Below are positions 35,935 to 47,106 of a DNA stretch of 64,000 nt, one piece after another. A program made the translations under genes and the position numbers. The stretch is taken from contig JAESUZ010001271.1 of the NCBI GenBank assembly GCA_017311185.1, positions 1 through 64,000 on the forward strand, given 5' to 3'. The notes under the pieces were generated by a model. The model searched no databases and was not told where the DNA came from. It saw nothing but the letters and a program-made list of their open reading frames with translations. The DNA is from Proteles cristata cristata. Its lineage: Eukaryota; Chordata; Mammalia; Carnivora; Hyaenidae. Numbering within the stretch: position 1 is the stretch's first letter; every line of letters begins with the position of its first letter.

Positions 35935-36010
35935 TTTACACTTTCAACAAATATTTGTTAAGCGCCTACTACATGTCAGTTACTATGACAAATGACACAG
36001 TGACAAACAA
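35935..36010 (+). mobile_element. L2-like fragment
   Basis: TTTCAACAAATATTTGTTAA GCGCCTACTACATGTCAG and GACACAGTGACAAACAAGAC correspond to the start of an L2/old-repeat 'caacaaatatttattgagcacctactatgtgcc' block. Confidence 0.55.
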
Positions 36011-36755
36011 GACAGTGTTTTGTAACCAGACTTCTTCATCTCCAGTAAAATTAGAAAAGGAAGCAAGCATTTTGACTATATCTCATAAAAAGTAAATAAC
36101 ATAAGGAAAAATACTTATCATTTATAAGGTTGTTTAATAAAGAAAAAAGTTATTTAAGAAGCTTATGGAATCCACTCTTCTCTGGAAATCTTCAAAGACG
36201 AATCATCTGTCTTGGATGATTTGGAGATGAAAGAATCAGTGTAGCTTCCTGAAGCCTCTTACTAACCTACACTCCATAATCCAATATTAATTTTCCAAGT
36301 TCTGATCTGATTAATCCTTACAATTTAATGATTTTCATAATACCAGAATCTATATGATTATATGTTTGTAGGAAAAAAAATTTATACACACACATATACA
36401 CAGATTTAAATAGGCACAAGTCAAGATTTGATGCACATATATCAACCAATACAAATTCAAATAAATGTTGGTTATCTAAACTGACTAAAAATAAACTCAA
36501 AATATAAACTAGTCCATGAAGAATCCAACATATTAATTCTGATCTTTCTCATTTTCAACTAAGAATTTTATGAACAATGGAAATTAAAGCACTATCATTG
36601 TTATTTGAAACATAATACCAGACCTTGTTATTAGTATTTTATACCCACAGTAACTCAGGAAACCAAAAATATAAGCAGCTATACCACTGTTGCATATATG
36701 GAAAAGACATTTTCATTTTGCATCCTTCTTCTAAAAACATCACTGCTCTTTCACT
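36011..36755. other. Unique AT-rich sequence, no feature seen
   Basis: No gene or repeat recognised up to the SINE cluster. Confidence 0.5.
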
Positions 36756-36773
36756 AAGATTTTCAGAGAATCA

Positions 36774-37221
36774 GGGGTGCCTGGGTGGTTCAGTTGGTTA
36801 AGTGTCCGAAACCAGCTCAGGTCATGATCTTGTGGCTCTTTAAGTTCGAGCCCTGCGTCGGGCTCTGTTCTGACAGCTCAGAGCCTGGAGCTCGCTTCAG
36901 ATTCTGTGTCTCCCTCTCTCTCTGACCCCTCCCCACCTCATGTTCTGTCTCCTTCTCTCTCATTAATAAACATTTTTTTTTATTTTTTTTAATGTTTTAT
37001 TTATTTCTAGGAGAGAGAGAGAGAGAGAGACAGCATGAGCAGGGGAGGGTCAGAGAGAGAGGGAGTCACAGACTGAAACAGGCTCCAGGCTCTGAGCTGG
37101 CAGTCAGCACAGGGCCCGATGCGGGGCTCGAACCCACGAACCGCGAGATCATGACCTAAGCGAAAGTCGGACGCTTAACCGACTAAGCCACCCAGGCGCC
37201 CCAAATAAACATTTTTTTAAA
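36774..37221 (+). mobile_element. CAN-SINE A, tail split by a later SINE
   Basis: Body 36774-36979 with GGGGTGCCTGGGTGGTTCAG head and ATTAATAAACATTTTTTT tail; the tail resumes at 37204-37221 after SINE B. Its left target-site copy AAGATTTTCAGAGAATCA is at 36756-36773. The right copy is cut into AAGATTTTCAG (37222-37232) and, after SINE C, the full motif at 37434-37451. Confidence 0.95.
36980..37203 (-). mobile_element. CAN-SINE B, young, inserted in the tail of SINE A
   Basis: Minus-strand young-subfamily copy: GGAGAGAGAGA tail side, GAGTCACAGACTGAAACAGG, AACCCACGAACCGCGAGATC, GCCACCCAGGCGCCCC head. AATAAACATTTTTTT is repeated at 36965-36979 and 37204-37218. Confidence 0.97.
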
Positions 37222-37232
37222 AAGATTTTCAG

Positions 37233-37433
37233 GGGTGCCTGGGTAGCTCAATCACTCAGGTCATGATCTCACAGTTAATGGGTTCCAGCCCCGCATCCGG
37301 CTGTGCGCTGACAGCTAGCTCAGGGCCTGGAGCCTGTTTCAGATTCTGTGTCTCCCTCTCTCTCTGACCCTCCCCTGCTCATGCTGTGTCTCTTTCAGAA
37401 ATAAACAAAAAACATTAAAAACAGAATTAAAAA
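37233..37433 (+). mobile_element. CAN-SINE C, inserted in the right TSD of SINE A
   Basis: GGGTGCCTGGGTAGCTCAAT head with a deletion in the tRNA-like region, CAGCCCCGCATCCGGCTGTG, tail AAACAAAAAACATTAAAAAC. AAGATTTTCAG is repeated at 37222-37232 and 37434-37444. Confidence 0.95.
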
Positions 37434-37451
37434 AAGATTTTCAGAGAATCA

Positions 37452-38631
37452 ATATATATCACTTATTAAGTACTGGTATATATAATAGTGATTCTAAATT
37501 TTCCTATTTTTTTTCCTTTTACATCTGTAATGATCCTTTTGTGTAGCCATGCACATACAAATGATTAAAGCAAGCAGGCCAGTAAGTAACTATTTTTCAT
37601 ACATACACACTTTTCCAAACATATTTACATATACCTATATTTGATGGACAAATAAAAATTGGATTTTATTTGTTGAGATTTAATGACCAAAGTTGTAATT
37701 CTACCATTCAAGCAGCCTCTTGCAAGAGCAGACTGGGATACTATGAGTCATCTTTCCAAATGATATCCCCTAAAGTTTCTAGGATAGAGTCATTTTTGTA
37801 GAAAAATAATGATTGTTACTCCTAGAACAAAACTGAACTTTTTTGGAATGAGTTATGTTTAAGACCATTTCTTTAAAAAAAGATTTTCCCATGTAAATGG
37901 AAATTAAAACAATCCTTAGAACATATTGTAATAGCATGGGAGAAATCCAAGATTGTTTACATTTCCAAGGAGGCATACATTCTGGACCACCTGGGAAAAT
38001 TAAACAAGTCTAAAGTTCCATTAAGCCATCAATCTAACCCTTCTCACAGGTAGGCAAGTGATAGAAGCAGGAGGAGAAAGAGTTTGATGTGTTCTTTTCT
38101 ATCAGTCACAAAAGATAAAAAAGGTGAGGAAAGCAGTGCTCGTTCATTAAGCAAACCAAGTGAAACTTGACATGATTAAATCAAGTGATTGATGTGTTAA
38201 GTGTAGCTTCAGAACAGCGAGATATTGGTCTTGTTTCTCAGAACAAGCCACCAAATAGGTGCACTCCTCTGTTGTATTGCCTTGAATTGCATATATTCTT
38301 CACCTTCCTGGACATGGTTGTTATCCTGCTGATCAGTATTGAAACTAAACATGGAGATAAAACTCAATTCTAGATTCTTCATGGATGTTGATTATTAATA
38401 ACTCCAAGTCCACACAAAGAAACAATGAAAGAGGATCTTCCCAAACAAATATCAAAGATTGCAAGCCCACCATAATTAATCCTGAATCCTCTAGAAGCGT
38501 TTCCTCCAACTGGCTTGTATAGGTGGGTTCAGGGTTGAAAAGAGTCTTATTGAAAGACTGTGTAAGTTTGTATTGGGAAAAGGTACTTCTTGTGAGACTG
38601 TCAAAAAATATCTGTTATTTAGGCTGGCTTG
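37452..38631. other. Unique sequence, no feature seen
   Basis: About 1.2 kb with no recognised repeat or gene. A 62-codon frame at 38185-38373 has no recognised domain. Confidence 0.5.
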
Positions 38632-38752
38632 GAGGAGCCTTACTGGCTTAGTTGGTACAGTGTATGACTCTGAATCTCAAAATTGTGAGTTGGAGCCCAT
38701 GTTGGGCATAGAGTTTACTTTAAGAAATAAATAATATATTTTTTAAAAACCT
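38632..38752 (+). mobile_element. Short old carnivore SINE (SINEC type)
   Basis: GGAGCCTTACTGGCTTAGTT, TGACTCTGAATCTCAAAATT, GTGAGTTGGAGCCCATGTTG and GGCATAGAGTTTACTTTAAG match the older, shorter carnivore SINE that lacks the GTGCTGACAGCTC module. Confidence 0.85.
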
Positions 38753-38890
38753 ATTTAAAAATTAAAAGATTGGATTGAGGAGCTGGGCTGCCTGTCTCTC
38801 TGGCTCCTATTCTGCACAAAAACAAAATTAGTCAGGTGACTTCTACCTGATTAAACTTTGTCTTGTTTCAAATTACCCCAGTAGCTGTTA

Positions 38891-39004
38891 ACTCAAAAGT
38901 CCACAATGACCAAAAAAAAAAGAGATGGATCTCAGATTATAAAATAGACTCAAAAGTCCACAGTGACAAAAAAAATGAGAGATGGATCCTAGATTGTAAA
39001 ATAC
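38891..39004. repeat. Tandem duplication, 2 x 57 bp
   Basis: The unit starting ACTCAAAAGTCCACAATGAC (38891-38947) is repeated directly at 38948-39004 with about eight mismatches. No other copies were seen in the window. Confidence 0.93.
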
Positions 39005-39165
39005 ATTTATTTATCTTCTCTGAAAGCTAGTCTTATATTTAAAAATGGGGTATTAATAATATCTAAATCATAGGGTAGTTATGACAAATATATAAACTAA
39101 TGCAGTGTAGAAAATTTAGTGCAGAGCCCAGGGAAATCTCAATACATTTAACTATCATCATTATT
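39005..39165 (+). mobile_element. MIR relic
   Basis: AAAAATGGGGTATTAATAAT ATCTAAATCATAGGGTAG, TATAAACTAATGCAGTGTAG and TCTCAATACATTTAACTATC ATCATTATT follow the 3' part of MIR on the plus strand. Confidence 0.75.
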
Positions 39166-39611
39166 TTAAGAAGTGTGTAGTATGCTGCTTTGCACATGTG
39201 TAATACGTTCCTTTTTTATTTTAAGTGCCATTTTCCTAACTGATGCTTGTGCATTAAGAGTACTAGCCAGCCTTAGAAAGAACCCTAGACTCAATATAGG
39301 TAAATTTCTATTGTGGTTCCTGTATTGCCAAGGACTGATTTTTTATATGATCTGGTACACGTCTTTCCATCACTAGAGAATACAGTTTCCTTGTCTGTGA
39401 TATGTAGAATTGGCCTCAACACATGTAAATTGCCTTCTTGACCTCCATGTTCATTTAATTCCTATGATTAACATATACTATGTTATTTATGCAGTCATAA
39501 CTGAAACTGAGTAAATGTATTCATCCCCGTGGCTTTCTAAATAAGAAGATTTGAACAAATAGAGTTTTCATGTTTCCTACATCTATCTACAATTTGTTTT
39601 AATGCTTAGCT

Positions 39612-39898
39612 CTTGGGGCCCCTGGGTGGCTCAGTTATTAAGCATCGGACTTTGGCTCAGGTCATAATCTTAGAGTTCATGAGTTCGAGTTCCACATAGG
39701 GTGAGCATGAGCCCCACTTGGGGTGAGCTTGAGTCTGCTATGAGTAAACAAGAACCCTGCTTCGAGTGAGCCCCACTTCTCCCTCTGTCCCCCTCCCTCT
39801 CTCTGCTCTTCTAAATACTCCCTCTCTCTCTCTCTCTCTCTCTCTCTGCCCCTTGCTCACTAGCACCCTCTCTCTCTTACTCAAAAAAAAACAAAAAA
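39612..39898 (+). mobile_element. CAN-SINE variant with internal repeats and a TC tract
   Basis: GGGGCCCCTGGGTGGCTCAG head and ATGAGTTCGAGTTCCACAT are normal. From 39699 to 39779 a non-standard block repeats GTGAGC...CCCCACTT-like units three times. A TC tract lies at about 39820-39848, and the tail is AAAAAAAAACAAAAAAG. GCTTAGCT flanks it at 39604-39611 and 39899-39906. Confidence 0.9.
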
Positions 39899-39906
39899 GC
39901 TTAGCT

Positions 39907-40329
39907 ATCATATCTTTACACAATGTCAGAGTTGCTAACAATAACACCCTCTGATCAGATTAAACGTGTACCTTTGGTACTATGGAAACTGAATACCACC
40001 TCACTTTGAATATATGAACTGCATAGATAGTCAATTTTGGTTTTTTTGTTATTCAATCTCTTCCCTTAAATTAATACATTGTTATATTACCTATCTAACC
40101 AAAATAGATGGAGAATATCTGTAATATTTGACTCTAATAAACCTTAAATGATCTGAGTATATACTGTTGGTTGCCTAAAATTTATCCTTCTTTTCTTCTT
40201 TGCTAAAAGAATCCTGCTTTCATTCAGGTATTACCAACCATGTATTTCAGAAAAGATTCAAGTTCCCAAGGGCTATGTCTTAATTAGTCTACACCATTGC
40301 CCTTTTAAGTGATTGGTTTAGAGAAAAAC
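39907..40329. other. Unique AT-rich sequence, no feature seen
   Basis: No gene or repeat recognised. Confidence 0.5.
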
Positions 40330-40690
40330 ATGCAACCCAATTCTGGGAAATGAGACATAAGAGAAAGTCTATTAGGTGGTTTATGGGCAAAGTTTCTTTG
40401 TTCTTAAAATACAGACAGGAGGAGAAATGTCCTTTTACCACTCCTGGCCATTATCATCTCTCTGTAACGTCTGCAACTGCAGGAGCCGTTTTGTGACCAA
40501 AAGGTGAGCCAGGCTAAGAAGCTGCAGAGTGAAAAATGGAAAAATCTGGCTACTTCTTCATGATTTTGCTGAGTCATTGAATTTATCATACTGGAATTTC
40601 ATCAACTCTAGACTTCTTGTTTTGTGATATTGTAAATATCGTTATTGCTTAGGTCATCGTAAGTTGGGCTTCCTGTTACATCTGAAACAT
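40330..40690 (+). mobile_element. Possible ancient LTR-type relic
   Basis: The end CTAGACTTCTTGTTTTGTGA TATTGTAAATATCGTTATTG followed by AAGTTGGGCTTCCTGTTAC resembles a widespread mammalian repeat ending 'gacttcttgttatgtgagaaataaat...ttgggttttctgttac', probably LTR-derived. It has no coding capacity. Assignment is tentative. Confidence 0.4.
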
Positions 40691-41060
40691 ATGGTACATA
40701 ATATATTACTCAGAAAAGCTAGCTACAATAACAAACATCCAAGATCTCAGTGGCTTAAGGCAAAATAGGAATTCATTTCTTGCTCACTTTACAGTCAAAT
40801 TTCAGTCAGCAGAGGTCTGCGCTCCATGCAGCCTTCCATAGCCCAGGGTGGTTCCACCTCTTTTACATGAAGGCACATAATGAGGAAAGAAAGACATAAT
40901 GAAGAAACAAAGACCCATCCCAATACCTGGACTTCTGTCATGTAATCCCACCAATTCAGCTGGGAAATGTAGTCAAGCCATGCGCTCATGAGGAAGAAGA
41001 AATGGGTCTGGCATACACATAGTATTGTCTCTAATTTTGCTTTAACAGTTCTGATATGGT
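40691..41060. mobile_element. Unassigned ancient repeat relic
   Basis: TAACAAACATCCAAGATCTC AGTGGCTTAAGGCAAAAT and TTTCTTGCTCACTTTACAGT resemble the 'aacaaaccaccccaaaactcagtggcttaaaacaa' text of a common old mammalian repeat. I cannot name the family or give the strand. Confidence 0.4.
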
Positions 41061-41185
41061 AACATTTTTTTAAATCAGTGTTGGTTTAATCATGTGGGGT
41101 AGTAAGCAAAAAAATAACCTGCTATACCACCTACTCCACTAAAAAAAAAGTTCTACTCTAAGAGCATCTTGCTTTGAAGTTTCTC

Positions 41186-41277
41186 CTGCCTGGCTCAGTC
41201 AGTGGAGCATGTGACTCTTGATCTTGGGGTCATGAGTTCAAGCCCCACGTTGGGTAGTAGAGCTTACTTTAAAAAAA
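41186..41277 (+). mobile_element. Short old carnivore SINE (SINEC type)
   Basis: TGGCTCAGTCAGTGGAGCAT, GTGACTCTTGATCTTGGGG, TCATGAGTTCAAGCCCCACG and TTGGGTAGTAGAGCTTACTT match the short old form; the first bases of the head are missing. Confidence 0.88.
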
Positions 41278-41533
41278 GAGTATAACCCTTTGAAAGATAT
41301 ATTTGCCATTCATATATAGTACATAAAGAATCCTTGCTACTCCAATAAAACTAAAGATATCCTCTTTACATGCTAAGGAGTGATACAAAATAGATGAGAT
41401 TAATATATGGTATCTTCCCAAAGATCAAGTTTATTTTTTAATAGAAAGAAGTCTGTTTAATTAGACTGAGTATTTGATAAACTAGATAATAAAAACAGGT
41501 GACTTTCAACATTTGATTTAGAATGCAAAAGTG

Positions 41534-41762
41534 GGGGCACCTGGGTGGCTCAGTCGGTTGAGTATCCGACTTCGGCTCAGGTCATGATTTCACAGTTTGT
41601 GGGTTCGAGCCCCACGTCGGGCTCTGTGCTGACTTCCAGCTCAGAGCCTGGAGCTTGCTTCTGATTCTGTGTCTCCCTCTCTCTCTGACCCTCCCTTGCT
41701 CATGCTGCCTCTTTCTCTTTCTCAGAAATAAATAAAACCTTAAAAAAATAAATTAAAAACAT
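41534..41762 (+). mobile_element. CAN-SINE with perfect 13-bp TSD
   Basis: GGGCACCTGGGTGGCTCAGT head, GGTTCGAGCCCCACGTCGGG, CT stretch, AAATAAATAAAACCTTAAAA tail. GAATGCAAAAGTG is exact at 41521-41533 and 41763-41775. Confidence 0.97.
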
Positions 41763-41775
41763 GAATGCAAAAGTG

Positions 41776-41963
41776 AATGTTCTGTTTATTTATTAGGTGA
41801 ATTTCAACCATTGGAATTTACTTTCTCTGGATCATTTGTGAAAACCTAAAAAGTATCTATAATATCACTTTTGATTTGTTTCTCCTTTAATGTTTCTTTG
41901 CTATCCTATGAAGATTAAAAAGAATTCTTGAACAAGCTATGGTCTCTTCTATATATCTTTGGA

Positions 41964-42021
<58 letters not shown>

Positions 42022-43181
42022 AGATGTTCTCAGAAGCCTCATTTCATATACTGTATTTTAGAAATAAAGTATTTGGTGCAGCAGAGCAGTATACAGATCA
42101 ATCACTGGCACTATCCTATTGTTGTCTGTAGCCAATATCCGATACTTATGGGGAAAACAGGGAGAAAAGATAACAATGAACCACCCATGGGAGATTTTTC
42201 ATGTCTGGTGGGTGACAGAGAAAGTGAAGCAAAACCAATCCCATTACCACTAGTTATGCTTCAGCCACTCCAATTTCATTCATTTTCCTTTTATTTCTGA
42301 TGTGCAGAAGCCGTTTGATAAATTCCCTTCTGGGGACAGGCTGGTCTTGGAAGAATGTACATTAAAAAGTTATGAAGAGTACATAATTTATTAAACCCAG
42401 CTCATTATTGGAAACTGTTAGCATACAATTCTTTTAATAGGAATCACTGGTGGAGAAAATGACTGTTGTTTTGATCTGATCACATAAGCTATGGCGTAAT
42501 TTTCCTTGTCTGTGGTGATTTACTTAATCTTGAACAACATGAATACTCAGTTAAAGTCTGCTTGCTGCTGGAAAACAGACACGTATGTTATTTATTAATG
42601 GCAATGGCTTTACATTTTTATTATGTTCTGTAACAAATAGACTCTCCAAGTTTTTAGCAAAATGATTGAATAATTGAATAGAATAGCTGTATCCCTAAGT
42701 GCACAATAGACGTGAGTAGGAAATGGTTTTACTGACAAACACCAAGGCCTAGGAGCCCGTCATTTATTAACAAGCTTCACTCAGGAAAACAACTGGTCAG
42801 TCAAAAAAGATATCCTGTATGCCTACTATGCACACAGTAAGTCCTAACATTGTAAAGTGAAAACATAAAACATCAATGGATGAAGGAGACAAGACATATA
42901 CATTAAAACAGCTAGCTAGAGATGGAAGATAGCAAGTCATCTAACCCTGGATGATATAGACAAAGGCTACAAGAGGTTAGGGGAAGTGAGAGCTCAATGA
43001 TGTGGAATGGCTAGTTATAATCTTTACAGCCTCAAGTCTGGCCCTAGGGAGATTTTCTTCATGTAATTTTGAACACTGTTTTGCAAACCAATGTTATAGA
43101 ACTATGACAGGATAATTTCAAGTGATATATTAAAATATATTTAGTTATTTCCCTATTAACGAGCATTTACTTTTTTTTTCC
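41776..43181. other. Unique sequence with a long GT tract
   Basis: Apart from the microsatellite at 41965-42019, no gene or firm repeat was recognised. A frame that reads through the GT tract is an artefact. Confidence 0.5.
41965..42019. repeat. (TG)27 microsatellite
   Basis: An uninterrupted TG tract of about 55 bp, the longest pure dinucleotide repeat in the window, so probably highly variable in length. Confidence 0.97.
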
Positions 43182-43310
43182 AGTTTTTCCCACTACAGAG
43201 ATGCTGTAATAATCAATCTGGAAGGATTTTTGCTCTTTTTTTCCATAGGATACATTTCCAGAAGTGGCATTGCTGGGTCAAAAGGTATGTGTATTTTTTT
43301 ATTCTTGATA
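43182..43310 (-). mobile_element. Possible ancient L1 fragment
   Basis: TACATTTCCAGAAGTGGCAT TGCTGGGTCAAAAGGTATG resembles minus-strand L1 ORF2 text ('cccagtagtggaattgctgggtcatagggtatg'). The rest is too diverged for a firm call. Confidence 0.5.
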
Positions 43311-43466
43311 TGTTGTCAAGAAGGCATTCAAGCTCACCTTTCCCACAGCAAGATCAGTCAGGAAGTACCATTTTGTCTCTCACTGCCAGAGGTGGTTCTA
43401 TTGATCTGTTTCAGTTTTGGCTGCATAATGAGTGGGAAGTAATCTCTCATTGTGTCTTTCATTCTT

Positions 43467-43513
43467 TTTTTTTTTTTTTTTTTTTTTTAACAGGTAGTTT
43501 ATTGTCAAGTTGG
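43467..43513 (-). mobile_element. Ultra-short LINE-1 3'-end insertion (47 bp)
   Basis: A T run (about 22 bp) is followed by AACAGGTAGTTTATTGTCAA GTTGG, the reverse complement of the last 20-odd bases of the L1 3'UTR seen at 61035-61060. GTGTCTTTCATTCTT is repeated exactly at 43452-43466 and 43514-43528. This is a complete but extremely 5'-truncated L1 insertion. Confidence 0.92.
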
Positions 43514-43528
43514 GTGTCTTTCATTCTT

Positions 43529-45664
43529 ATTTCTCAAAGTGCTCAATGGGTTTGGTATCCTTTTATATATGATTAATGGTCATTTGGATTTTTAATTCTT
43601 TCGTGAAATTCTAATTTCCATCCTTTTTTTATTTCCCTATTGCATTGCCTTTCTTCTAATGAAAAGATCTAAACTTTTACTTGCAGACTTTTAATGCTTA
43701 GTCTTGAATAGTGTTGCTGATATTGTAGCTGTCAACAATGTCCAATGCTAAGAGACACTGTGGAAAATAGAGTATGCTCACATATGGTAATAGAGCTAAG
43801 ATAGGTGTGGAAACATCTATACCTACTGAGCAGTCTATAATAAACATTTCAAAATAAAATTATCACAAAATTGGAGGCTCCAATCACATTACTGAAACTA
43901 AGAAGGAGAATGTATTTCTGGCTTAAAATATGGTCAAGAGAAATTTATCATCAAGAGAATATAGATCTATCGTTGGTGGATTGGTATGATTTTGATGAAT
44001 ATTATGTTAGAAGAGAGCAATCCATGTGGAGAAATAGCAGAGATTTTAAAAATGACAAATTAACTAAAATGCCAGAAGAATTGACCTAAATATTATGGCC
44101 TTCTTAATTTTAGTAAAATTTCTTATTGTAACAATATAATATATAATTTTCAAGTCCTGAAAAAATAATTCAGAAGAATACAAATGCCTTCCTATAGTAA
44201 TTTTTTAAAAATGATGTTGTGCTTCTTGTTAAAAAGTGCAGAGAAATATTTGTGTCTGTGTTTAGAACTTAAAATTTTAGCAATCAGTAAGCAATTTCTT
44301 AGGTTATAATATTTTGAAAATTAGGAAAACCTGGAATTTATAGTAATAATTTACCTCCTTCAGTAACACTAAAATTATGAAGCAGGAGCTTAAAATTCTG
44401 AAAATGAATACAATACCCCTGCATTTTTCACACGTCATTGTGGTTTTGATGACCATGGTGACTGAATACTTCTGTTTCAGCTTTGCACACTCCATTTTTC
44501 GAGACATAGCTGCTGTTATCTCCTGTCTGCAAAGGGCAGCTACTTTCAGGGTCTAGTGCCAGAGCATCACCATCTTCTTCCCAGCAGCACACTCTGTAAG
44601 GCCTGCCATTAAAGCTCTAGAGAGTCCAAGATGCCAAAGGTGAACAATGGCCCCGATGAAGAGGAAAAGAATACTTCTCTTTGTTTTTGGTATTATGAAT
44701 TGTTATGGGAATCCCAAAAAGCTGCTGCCTATCAGAGTGGACATGTCAGTTATTAAAACCTTCTCTGTTCCAGAAATTCAGTCAGGATGAAGGCAGAAGG
44801 ATGGGAGCAGATTGTTATAATGCCCTCACTGTAGATCCTGAAACCTTCTCCTCTGCCCTGTTTGGCAAGGCAAGGATGAGGAGTTTCCAGGAAGACCATA
44901 CACCTTGAACTGTCTTTAAGGATGACTGTCTCAAAATGGTTTGAAAACGACAAAGTGAGGCCTAGAAGCTCCTGGTTCTGAGAAGGGGTGGGAGGTCAAA
45001 AGAGTATTAAAGTTGTATTCCACATCCAAGTTGGTAAAACTTGTAGTATGGCAGTCCTCACAGGCAACCTTGAAAGGATCCAAAAATGCTTGCCAAAAAA
45101 TAAGTAAGCTTTAAATATTGGTATGCCCAGAAAGCTCCAAAAACAAGTCATGTTAGAATCACTAGTTGATTCAGATCTTTTCTTTTCTGCTTATTAGTTC
45201 TCCTCACTCACGCTTCATAGTCCCAAGTTAGCAGAATCAAAAATGAGTCAGTGAGCAAGGAGGGAAGAAGGAGGCCACAAAGCTTAGAACATATGAAAGA
45301 TGCTGACAATAGTCCCTCACCCACTGTAGACATCAAGCCTGAAGTGGGCTCAAAAGGGAAAAGGGGGAAGCTATAACTCTCAATTTATTTATAAACATCT
45401 TAGATCTGACAAAGAGATTTGTGATTAAAATTGCCAGAGAATTATTTTAATAATCATAAAGTGACCAGAAAAGTCACAGGACCTGCACTAGTGGAAAAGA
45501 ACTACCTGTCCATAGCAAGTTAGAATGAGCAATGGATAGAAAAAATAAGGTTTTCTCCTGGAAACCAACCTACCTTATTCTTTATTTTCAGTGCAGTGGT
45601 CATTGAAAATACTGTACACCAAGTACTCTTCTTAGCTAAGAAGATTAATAAAAAAATATATTGA
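43529..45664. other. Unique stretch, no firm feature
   Basis: About 2.1 kb. A 72-codon frame at 43871-44089 and a 67-codon frame at 44705-44908 have no recognisable family. The segment 44500-45000 is somewhat less AT-rich than its surroundings but I recognise nothing in it. Confidence 0.45.
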
Positions 45665-45815
45665 TAAACAACTTTTTAAATTAACTATGTGAGATGAACA
45701 CTATCATTTCCAATCCTGTTTTCTAGATAAGGGCATTTAGGTACAAAAAGTTAAGATCATTTGTCCAAGATCACTCAGCAAGTGAGTGGCAGAGCTGATA
45801 TATTGTCCCCGATAG
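45665..45815 (-). mobile_element. MIR relic
   Basis: CAATCCTGTTTTCTAGATAA GGGCATTTAGG, GTTAAGATCATTTGTCCAAG ATCACTCAGCAAGTGAG and TGGCAGAGCTGATA match the minus-strand MIR core. Confidence 0.82.
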
Positions 45816-45959
45816 GAATAAGAGAAAACAGACATATCACAGACTATGGACAAATTCTGAATTTCAAAAATGCAGTCTTTACTTCTGTAAAGATTATGAG
45901 TTATTTTTCTTTGAAATAAATAAACCACGAGAACAACAAAAAATTTTAGACTATTTCCT

Positions 45960-46745
45960 TTTGTTCACACAGAGGCACTACACATTTAAATTCAGAATAA
46001 ATTACCAAGAAAATGGCAAGTTATGTAAAAGAAGAACTGCACACATTTTATTCATTTCTAAATTATTGTTTCTGAATTTTACATATAAGGAAGTGGAAAG
46101 CATATTAGATACTACAGAAAATCAAATTAATGATATTGAAAAAATATGAGAAATCCTTCTAAAACATAAAGAGAAGGAATAAAATAGTTAAAATGAGAAG
46201 AAAATAAGCTATAGAGAAAACAAATCACCAAAATTTAATCAAAGTACATAATAACAGATGGAAGAAAATCAATAATCAAATAAAGAATGAGATACTTTCT
46301 CCCTCTAATAAAACATGATTCTGAAATCTGAGAGTAACTGCTATATTTCAGGAAATCAATAAAAAACAAACCAATATCAAAACATAGCTACTGGAATTGT
46401 CACAGTTAAAAGGTAAAGAAAGAATCCTACAGCTATCTGGGGGAAAAAAAATAATAATGTACAGAGGAATAAGATAAAATTGGCCCAGATTGCTCTGCAA
46501 CACTAAATGCCAAGGGACTATGAGACAATATTTATCAAACTTTGAAGAAGTTATCCATGACTTCTATTTCCAGGAAGACTGCCAATTCTTGTACGAAGGC
46601 AGCAGGAAAGTATTGGATATGCAAATGAGCAGATAACATTTCCCAGATGTATTTCCTGACCATATGACTTAAAGATATTCTGAAGGACAAGAATAAAAAT
46701 CCAAGAATGAAAATGTCTTGCCTAAACATGGGGTGGTGGTGAGTT
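45960..46745 (+). mobile_element. HAL1/old L1 relic
   Basis: AAATCACCAAAATTTAATCA, GATTGCTCTGCAACACTAAA TGCCAAGGGACTATGAGACA and ATATTTATCAAACTTTGAAG AAG follow the wording of old L1/HAL1 ORF1-end sequence ('cacaagactagatgccaagagacaatggagcaatatttacaaa'). Frames are destroyed. Confidence 0.65.
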
Positions 46746-47041
46746 CTGACAACCATTTAACCATATTAAAATATTTACTAATGCAATAGAAACTCTCTTA
46801 TTTGAACTCAACTAATTACCAAGAACCTCCATTCCCATGTAATTCATATTTATTGTCACTGTATTTGTCTTATAGGGCAGCCATAACAAAATGCCACCAT
46901 CTGAACAGCTTAAACAACAAAGTTATTTTGTCACAGTTCTGGGGGCTGGAAGTCCAAAACTAAAGTGCCAGCAGAATTGGTTCCTGGTGAGGCCTCCCTT
47001 CCTGGCTTGCATATAGTTGCCCATATACGTGAACTCCTAGT

Positions 47042-47106
47042 GTCTCCTCCTCCTCCTCCTCCTCCTCCTCCTCCTCCTCCTCCTCCTCCTCCTACTCCTC
47101 CTCCTT
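47042..47106. repeat. (TCC)n microsatellite
   Basis: About 21 units of TCC with one TAC interruption, directly abutting the tail of a minus-strand SINE, so it probably grew from that tail as (GGA)n. Confidence 0.95.

Noticed and set aside
43871..44089. 72-codon frame with Trp- and acidic-rich text
   Set aside because: It looked protein-like at first, but no family was recognised and flanking DNA shows no exon features.
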